47,024 bases of DNA from an uncultured Opitutia bacterium (lineage in GTDB: Bacteria; Verrucomicrobiota; Verrucomicrobiia; Opitutales; Opitutaceae). The stretch is taken from contig CAIKHO010000072.1 in NCBI GenBank assembly GCA_903827245.1, forward strand, positions 1-47,024, in the 5' to 3' direction. The notes under the pieces were generated by a model that made no database searches, was not told the DNA's origin, and saw nothing but the letters and a program-made list of their open reading frames with translations. The position numbers were made by a program, and so were the translations under genes. Position 1 is the stretch's first letter, and each line of letters begins with the position of its first letter. Below, one piece after another: positions 42,221 to 47,024 of this stretch.

Positions 42221-42574
42221 TCAAGCGAACGAGCCCCGCGGCATGGTCGCCCGCCGGCTGACGCAGTACGCGTGCTCCACCACGGCACCCAGGTATTCGT
42301 CCACGATGGCGGCCTTGTCGTCGCGCCGGAGGACGGTCAGAAACGCAAAATAACTCCCGCCCGGTCCCGGAATATTCTTCCAGTTGAAGGGCGAATAAGG
42401 ATTCGCCTTGAACTCCGCGAAGGCGCGCTCGAATCCGCCATCTTCCCATTCGAGTTGCATGTCGGCCCCCTCGAACGAATAGCTCCTGAGGCAGCGGTTG
42501 GCTTCCAGCACCTCCAGCACCTCTGTGACCAGCGCCCGGTAGGTTTCGGGCGTATCGCATGAAAGTCGGTACAT
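42221..42574 (-). CDS. Small cytoplasmic hypothetical protein
   Basis: A 117-residue protein, no signal or membrane segment. It starts MYRLSCDTPETYRALVTEVL and has a conserved-looking core YFAFLTVLRRDDKAAIVDEY, suggesting a compact alpha/beta fold. Family not recognised. The start ATG 42574 is the only reasonable one. The small Lys-rich secreted protein lies downstream on the same strand. Confidence 0.65.
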   Translation of the reverse strand: MYRLSCDTPETYRALVTEVLEVLEANRCLRSYSFEGADMQLEWEDGGFERAFAEFKANPYSPFNWKNIPGPGGSYFAFLTVLRRDDKAAIVDEYLGAVVEHAYCVSRRATMPRGSFA

Positions 42575-43181
42575 AAGTATTTCCAGATCAACCCCGCCGG
42601 CGGACGGGTGGCCGCCATGACGGCCATTCGTGCCAGCTTCAGCGGGTAAATTTCATTCCGGTTTGCGGCCCCAGCGTTTTTAACAGGCCGACAGCGATCT
42701 CCTTTGTCGCCGCCTCCGATTTTAAGACAAAACTGCCCCCGAGGATCCCTTCGGGTGGAGTAGACGCTCCGGCAAATCCTGAGTTACAACGCGGGCATCG
42801 GAGGATTGAAAATAACCCCGACGGACCCGGCCCATGGTGAAACGGACGTTCTGCCGGACGGATGTCCGACCTCGCGCGACACACCAGGGCCGTCAGGTTG
42901 CGACTTGGCGGCGACCAACGTGCAGCGGGCCGGCTGACCACGCGCTCCCCTGCCGGTGTGAGGGTGGGTCGTTTGCCCTTTTGGAGAAAGCCATTGACCA
43001 TTCCCGGTGACTCCCCGAAATCAGCCGTTTTCCACCGACGCGTGAGGATCCATCACCAGCAGCCCAAGGCCAGTTGCCAGATGCCAGCATCTGCCCGCCC
43101 GGCCCTGTCGCAGCTGGATCACATCCTGGCTGTTGAGGCGCGGGTTTCCGGTTCCCGTCTGCCGGTTCCGCGCACATCCCC
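42575..43181. other. 607-bp intergenic region upstream of purF
   Basis: No gene is supported here: open frames on both strands lack family features and overlap each other. Near 43139-43173 there is a GCGCGGGTTTCCGGTTCCCG / CCGGTTCCGCGC inverted arrangement close to the purF start, and CGGGTGGCCGCCATGACGGC near 42604 is also symmetric. A promoter for purF-purM is expected, but no clear -35/-10 pair could be called. Confidence 0.5.
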
Positions 43182-45089
43182 ATGAGCGACCGGATCACCC
43201 ATGAATGCGGCATCGCGCTGGTGCGGCTGCTGAAGCCGCTTTCCTACTACCAGGAGAAGTACGGCACGCCGCTGTGGGGTTTCACCAAGCTCTTCCTCCT
43301 GATGGAGAAGCAGCACAACCGCGGCCAGGACGGCGCGGGCGCGGCCTGCGTGAAGCTCGACGTCGGCGCGGGCGAGCCGTTCATGTTCCGCGAGCGCAAC
43401 GTGAAGTCCAACCCGCTGGACAAGATCTTCAAGACGCTGCTCACCCAGTACAACGAGAAGGTCGATACGGGCGTGATCCACCCCGAGTTCGCGGACACGG
43501 TGAAGAAGCACTTCGACTTTGGCGGCGAGCTCCTGCTCGGCCACCTCCGCTACGGCACCAGCGGCGGCTACAATCTCAGCTCGTGCCACCCGTTCTTCCG
43601 CCGCAGCCCGTGGCCCACCCGCAACCTCGCGCTCTGCGGCAACTTCAACCTGACCAACACGGCCGAGCTCAACGAGTCGCTGACCGCGATGGGCCAGCAC
43701 CCGATCCACGCGACCGACACGCAGGCCATCCTGGAAAAGATCGGGTTTTTCCTGGATGAGGAGCACGAGGATATCTTCCGCTTCCTCCGCACGCGCGGGC
43801 TGCCCGGCACCGAGATCTCCCAGCGCATCAGCGAGGACCTTGACCTGACCCGCGTGCTCACCCGCGCCTCGCAGAAATGGGACGGGGGCTACACCCTCTG
43901 CGGCCTGGTCGGCAACGGCGACGCGTTCGTCGCCCGCGACCCGTCGGGCATCCGCCCGTGCTTCTGGTTCCAGAACGACGAGGTCGTGGCGTTCGCCTCG
44001 GAGCGCGCGCCGCTCATGACGGTGTTCGACCTCGCGGTCGAGGAGGTCAAGGAGGTCAAGCCCGGCCACGCGGTGGTCATCAAGCGCCGCGGCACGGTCA
44101 CGGAAAACCAGTTCACCGCGCCGCTGCCGCGCACCTCGTGCTCGTTCGAGCGCATCTATTTCTCCCGCGGCAACGACGTCGACATCTATCGCGAGCGACA
44201 GGCGCTCGGCGGCACGCTGGCCGACCAGGTCATCACGTCGATCGGCAGCGACTGGGCCAACACCGTCTTCAGCTTCATCCCCAACACCGCCGAGGTGGCC
44301 TACTACGGCCTGATGTCCGCGTTGCGCACGAAACGCCGCGACGAGGTGAAGGCGGCGATCCTCAAGGCCAATGCCGCGGGGCAGCTCACGGAATCGCTGC
44401 TCGACGACCTGATTCTGCGCAACTGGCCGCGCGGCGAAAAGGTCGTGAGCAAGGACATCAAGATCCGCACCTTCATCGGGCAGGAGACGATGCGCAACCA
44501 GCTCGCGAGCCATGTCTACGACATCACCTACGGCTCGGTGAAGCCGGGCGACAACCTGGTGTGCGTGGACGACTCGATCGTCCGCGGCACCACGCTGCGC
44601 AAATCCATCCTGCGCATCCTCGCCCGCCTGAATCCGCGCAAGATCGTCATCGTCTCGACGGCGCCCCAGATCCGCTATCCCGACTGCTATGGCATCGACA
44701 TGTCGGAGCTGGGCAAGTTCGTGGCGTTCGAGGCCACGGTGGAGCTGCTGAAGGAGCGCGGCCAGGGCGCGCTGCTGGAGGAAGTCTACCGGCTGTGCCA
44801 CGAGGAGGTGGCGAAGGGCGGCGGGACCAACCATGTGCGCAAGCTCTACGAGCCGTTCACCCCCGAGGAGATCTCGGCCAAGATCGTCGAGCGCGTGCGG
44901 CCGAAGAACATCGAGTGGAAGGGTGAGGTGGAGATCATTTTCCAGACGATCGCGAACCTGCACGCCGCGGTGCCGCAGCACACCGGCGACTGGTATTTCA
45001 CCGGCAAGTATCCGACACCCGGCGGCTACCGCGTGGTGAACCAGGCGTACGTGAACTACTACGAGAAAAATGCCGGAAGAAGTTATTGA
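43182..45089 (+). CDS. purF: Amidophosphoribosyltransferase PurF (long form)
   Basis: A 635-residue enzyme for the first committed step of purine synthesis, converting PRPP and glutamine to phosphoribosylamine. The N-terminal glutaminase nucleophile is Cys9 in ITHECGIALVRLL, so an eight-residue propeptide must be removed, as in the long Bacteroidota-type PurF. The conserved KQHNRGQDGAG and HLRYGTSG follow. The PRTase domain carries the PRPP loop LVCVDDSIVRGTTLRKSI. At 635 residues it is longer than the E. coli type (about 505). The purM gene starts 68 bp downstream, separated by a palindromic repeat that overlaps the purF stop codon. Confidence 0.93.
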   Translation: MSDRITHECGIALVRLLKPLSYYQEKYGTPLWGFTKLFLLMEKQHNRGQDGAGAACVKLDVGAGEPFMFRERNVKSNPLDKIFKTLLTQYNEKVDTGVIHPEFADTVKKHFDFGGELLLGHLRYGTSGGYNLSSCHPFFRRSPWPTRNLALCGNFNLTNTAELNESLTAMGQHPIHATDTQAILEKIGFFLDEEHEDIFRFLRTRGLPGTEISQRISEDLDLTRVLTRASQKWDGGYTLCGLVGNGDAFVARDPSGIRPCFWFQNDEVVAFASERAPLMTVFDLAVEEVKEVKPGHAVVIKRRGTVTENQFTAPLPRTSCSFERIYFSRGNDVDIYRERQALGGTLADQVITSIGSDWANTVFSFIPNTAEVAYYGLMSALRTKRRDEVKAAILKANAAGQLTESLLDDLILRNWPRGEKVVSKDIKIRTFIGQETMRNQLASHVYDITYGSVKPGDNLVCVDDSIVRGTTLRKSILRILARLNPRKIVIVSTAPQIRYPDCYGIDMSELGKFVAFEATVELLKERGQGALLEEVYRLCHEEVAKGGGTNHVRKLYEPFTPEEISAKIVERVRPKNIEWKGEVEIIFQTIANLHAAVPQHTGDWYFTGKYPTPGGYRVVNQAYVNYYEKNAGRSY

Positions 45090-45152
45090 TCGCGAAAACA
45101 CGGAAGCACGGGATGAAATCCGGGTTTCCACTCCTCCGCGCTTCCGCGATTA
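45088..45152. repeat. Imperfect palindrome between purF and purM
   Basis: ATCGCGAAAACACGGAAGCA (45089-45108) pairs imperfectly with the segment ending GCGCTTCCGCGATT (45139-45152). It overlaps the last bases of purF and fills the 68-bp gap to purM. It belongs to the same kind of dispersed repeat but has no second copy here. Confidence 0.7.
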
Positions 45153-45157
45153 AATCC

Positions 45158-46258
45158 ATGTCCCTCTCCTACGAATCCTCCGGCGTCCGCTACGACCAGC
45201 TCGATGCGTTCAAGCGCGCCTGCCAGCAGGCGGCGCGCACGACCGCCGGGCTGCTCAAGGACCACGGCTATGCCGAGCCGGCGACCACGCGCGGGGAAAG
45301 CGCCTACCTGATCGAGGCGGCGGACCATTACCTGGCCCACGTGGAGGAGGGGCTCGGGACGAAGAACCTGGTCGCCGACGCGGTTTACGCCGCGACCCGG
45401 CGGAGCTTCTACCGCGAGATCGGCATCGATCTCGTGGCCACGATCGTCAACGACCTTGTCACCTGCGGGGCGCTGCCGATCGCCGTGGCGATGCACGCGG
45501 CCGTGGGCGACTCCGAGTGGTTCGCGGACGAGAGCCGCACGAACGGCCTGGTCGAGGGCTTTGCCGATGGCTGCCGGCAGGCGGGCGCGGTCTGGGGCGG
45601 CGGCGAGACGCCGACGCTGCGCGGCGTCGTGGATCCGGGCACCATTGTGCTGGCGGGCTCGGCGATCGGAAAAATCTCCCCGAAGTCGCTCCGCATCACC
45701 GGCGACGTTCAGGCGGGTGACGCGATCATCTTCCTCGCGTCGTCGGGCGTGCAGACCAACGGCCTCACGCTCTGCCGCAAGATCGCGGACCGGCTGCCGC
45801 AGGGGTTCCAGACCCCGCTGGGCGACGGCCGCACATTCGGCGAGGCGCTGCTGGCGCCCTCGGTCATCTACGTGGCGTTCGTGCGCGAGTGCCAGCGCCG
45901 CGGGATCAAGCTGAACTACGTGGCGCACGTGACCGGCCATGGCTGGCGCAAGCTAATGCGCCTCGAGGAACCCTTTGTGTACGAGATCACGGCGCCGCGG
46001 CCCGTGCCGGCGCTCTTCAGGTTCATCGAGCAGGCGGGCCCGGTGGATGCGCGCGAGATGTACGCGACCTACAACATGGGGGTCGGCTTTGCCGCGTATG
46101 TCGCGGCGGGTCAGGTCGACGCGACGCTCGCGGCGGCGAAGGCCACCGGCTACGATGCCTGGCTGGCGGGCCGGGTGAATAAGGAAGGCTCGCGCAAGGC
46201 GGTGGTCGCGCCATCGCTCGGCGTTGCCTTCGAGGGCGAGACCCTGCAGCTTCGGTAG
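45158..46258 (+). CDS. purM: Phosphoribosylformylglycinamidine cyclo-ligase PurM
   Basis: A 366-residue AIR synthetase of the PurM/ThiL ATP-binding superfamily, acting after PurL in purine synthesis. Recognisable parts are the N-terminal SLSYESSGVRYDQLDAFKRA, the ATP/Mg-binding region KNLVADAV... with IVNDLVTCGALPIAVAMHAA, VWGGGETPTLRGVV (phosphate loop), and the C-terminal HVTGHGWRKLMRLE. ATG 45158 is chosen; the frame extends 24 codons upstream only because the palindromic repeat is open. It forms an operon with purF. No terminator is evident before the family E/A repeat downstream. Confidence 0.9.
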   Translation: MSLSYESSGVRYDQLDAFKRACQQAARTTAGLLKDHGYAEPATTRGESAYLIEAADHYLAHVEEGLGTKNLVADAVYAATRRSFYREIGIDLVATIVNDLVTCGALPIAVAMHAAVGDSEWFADESRTNGLVEGFADGCRQAGAVWGGGETPTLRGVVDPGTIVLAGSAIGKISPKSLRITGDVQAGDAIIFLASSGVQTNGLTLCRKIADRLPQGFQTPLGDGRTFGEALLAPSVIYVAFVRECQRRGIKLNYVAHVTGHGWRKLMRLEEPFVYEITAPRPVPALFRFIEQAGPVDAREMYATYNMGVGFAAYVAAGQVDATLAAAKATGYDAWLAGRVNKEGSRKAVVAPSLGVAFEGETLQLR

Positions 46259-46274
46259 GATTTTTCTGCAGGTC

Positions 46275-46471
46275 GGGCCACAGATTGCACGGATGAGCAC
46301 GGATAATACCAATCGTCCGTAGTCACTCGGAATCCGCCGCCCGGAGGTCGGCGGCCACCTGTGACCACTGGCATGAATTGGCCGGTAGGCTAAGGAGCAA
46401 AATCTGGCGGACGTTGGTATAGTCGCCCCATGCCGCATCTGTGCCCATCTGTGTAATCCGTGGCCAAAAAT
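46275..46471. repeat. Family E repeat split by a family A element
   Basis: The left E arm GGGCCACAGATTGCACGGAT (46275-46294) and the right E arm CATCTGTGTAATCCGTGGCC (46446-46465, with CATCTGTGCC before it) are inverted relatives. The central region of the other E copies is replaced by the family A element (46306-46420), suggesting insertion of A into an E copy. It lies between convergent purM and the truncated kdpE-like gene. Confidence 0.7.
46306..46420. mobile_element. Family A element with terminal inverted repeats (MITE-like)
   Basis: The left terminus ATACCAATCGTCCG (46306-46319) is inverted at the right as CGGACGTTGGTAT (46408-46420), with one indel. The 115-bp unit has no coding capacity and shares its right 90 bp with 41-131. 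This is the structure of a miniature inverted-repeat element; no transposase or clear target duplication was found. Confidence 0.65.
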
Positions 46472-46546
46472 GGTTCGGATGAAGGGGTCTTGATCAAGCC
46501 GCCGCTGGGAAACAGGGACTCGCCGGGACGGACCGCGCGGGACGCG

Positions 46547-46891
46547 TCAGCCCTCCTCGACGAAGCGGTAGCCGATGCCGGACTCGGTCCGGAGGAAACT
46601 CGGCTGGCTCGCGGAGGATTCAAGTTTCTTGCGGAGGTTGGCCATGTGGACGCGCAGGTAGTGGGTGTCCTCCTCGTGGCCGGGGCCCCAGACATCGCGG
46701 AGCAGCTGGCGGTGGGTGACGACCTTGCCGCGGTGCTGCAGCAGCAGCCGCAGAAGGGCGTATTCCTTCACGGTCAGATGCACCTCGGCCCCGGACTTGG
46801 TGACGGTGCGCTGAGTGAAGTCCACCTCGATGTCGCCGAAGCGCACGACGCTGAGCTCGTCCGCCGGCTGAGCGCGGCGGAGGAGTGAGCG
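46547..46891 (-). pseudogene. 5'-truncated KdpE-like response regulator (DNA-binding domain only)
   Basis: About 115 codons encode the C-terminal winged helix of an OmpR/KdpE-type regulator: RSLLRRAQPADELSVVRFGD (linker and start), HLTVKEYALLRLLLQHRGKV, VTHRQLLRDVWGPGHEEDTH, YLRVHMANLRKKLES and ESGIGYRFVEEG. WGP with THYLR is typical of KdpE, which controls the K+ transporter operon kdpFABC. The receiver domain should lie upstream (positions above 46891), but that frame runs into unrelated codons and a stop near 46970. Homology ends sharply, so an insertion or rearrangement is likely. A GTG at 46846 could still initiate a free DNA-binding domain. Confidence 0.75.
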
Positions 46892-46979
46892 GGTCCCGAA
46901 AACTGGGCCAGGTGGAGTGTTAGTCTTTGGCTTGGTTTGATGTGCTGACTTCGGTTGTGGTTGGCAATCCTAAGCGGAG

Positions 46980-47005
46980 GGACGGACCGGCTTGGCGGTC
47001 CGTCC
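46980..47005. repeat. Perfect hairpin at window end
   Basis: GGACGGACCG (46980-46989) and CGGTCCGTCC (46996-47005) form a 10-bp stem with a GCTTGG loop. It lies in the unrelated DNA upstream of the truncated kdpE-like gene and may belong to the element that disrupted it. Confidence 0.75.
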
Positions 47006-47024
47006 TGGAGCTTGGGATTGGTAA

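Noticed and set aside
42639-43185. Overlapping open frames on both strands in the gap upstream of purF
   Set aside because: No signal peptide, domain or conserved pattern; mutually overlapping frames in GC-rich DNA.
43119-45131. Open frame of 670 codons on the minus strand opposite purF
   Set aside because: Composition is Arg/Ala/Leu/Asp-rich shadow coding; purF is certain on the plus strand.
45086-45157. 24-codon N-terminal extension of PurM
   Set aside because: It reads the palindromic repeat and overlaps the purF stop; the PurM family start fits ATG 45158.
1-47024. CRISPR array
   Set aside because: The repeats are dispersed, palindromic and differ in length and spacing; no regularly spaced direct repeats or cas genes.

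Overview
This GC-rich window most resembles a chromosome segment of a Verrucomicrobiota bacterium, probably Opitutaceae-like. The grounds are indirect: a PEP-CTERM protein with T5SS-type repeats, an ECF sigma factor fused to a membrane-anchored tail, a TPR/multi-TM protein, several small secreted SGNH esterases, and a very high density of dispersed palindromic repeats between genes. No rRNA, tRNA, CRISPR array or intact transposase gene was seen.

Layout. 0.1-7 kb: fatty acid desaturase, DUF2934 protein, small zinc-ribbon membrane protein, VOC protein, a 907-aa PEP-CTERM T5SS-repeat protein and an unrecognised cytoplasmic protein. 7-17 kb: exported cupin, HAD hydrolase, HtrA-like protease, two rhamnogalacturonan-acetylesterase-like SGNH hydrolases flanking a PilZ protein, a TPR membrane protein, a diheme cytochrome c and a rhomboid protease. 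17-27 kb: GH28 pectinase-like enzyme, amidohydrolase and sugar isomerase pair, two-domain VOC protein, the ECF-sigma fusion with a downstream partner, two paralogous W-rich secreted proteins and a third SGNH esterase. 27-34 kb: cupin, exported deaminase, phosphoribosyltransferase, TPM-domain protein, receiver-only response regulator, beta-lactamase-fold hydrolase and lipoprotein alpha/beta hydrolase. 34-46 kb: purL, cupin and PPC-domain secreted proteins, cyclic-nucleotide-binding protein, PPK2, two small proteins and a purF-purM operon. The right end holds a 5'-truncated kdpE-like gene.

How genes work together. purL, purF and purM are steps of de novo IMP synthesis. The GH28 enzyme and SGNH esterases fit pectin or rhamnogalacturonan breakdown, with the sugar isomerase, amidohydrolase and VOC proteins as possible downstream catabolism; that link is inference.

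Most striking observation. PurL is 1460 residues, against about 1295 recalled for E. coli PurL. The extra length sits in six extra segments between conserved blocks. Four of these are encoded by imperfect palindromes of the type that litters the intergenic regions, and one has a clear relative at 11134-11203. purL therefore appears to have absorbed several dispersed palindromic repeats in frame without losing its reading frame, as known for Rickettsia palindromic elements. The same repeats elsewhere supply the stop codon and C-terminal tail of the desaturase, fill the purF-purM gap, separate convergent genes, and nest in one another. At least two elements fold as an outer stem enclosing two hairpins.
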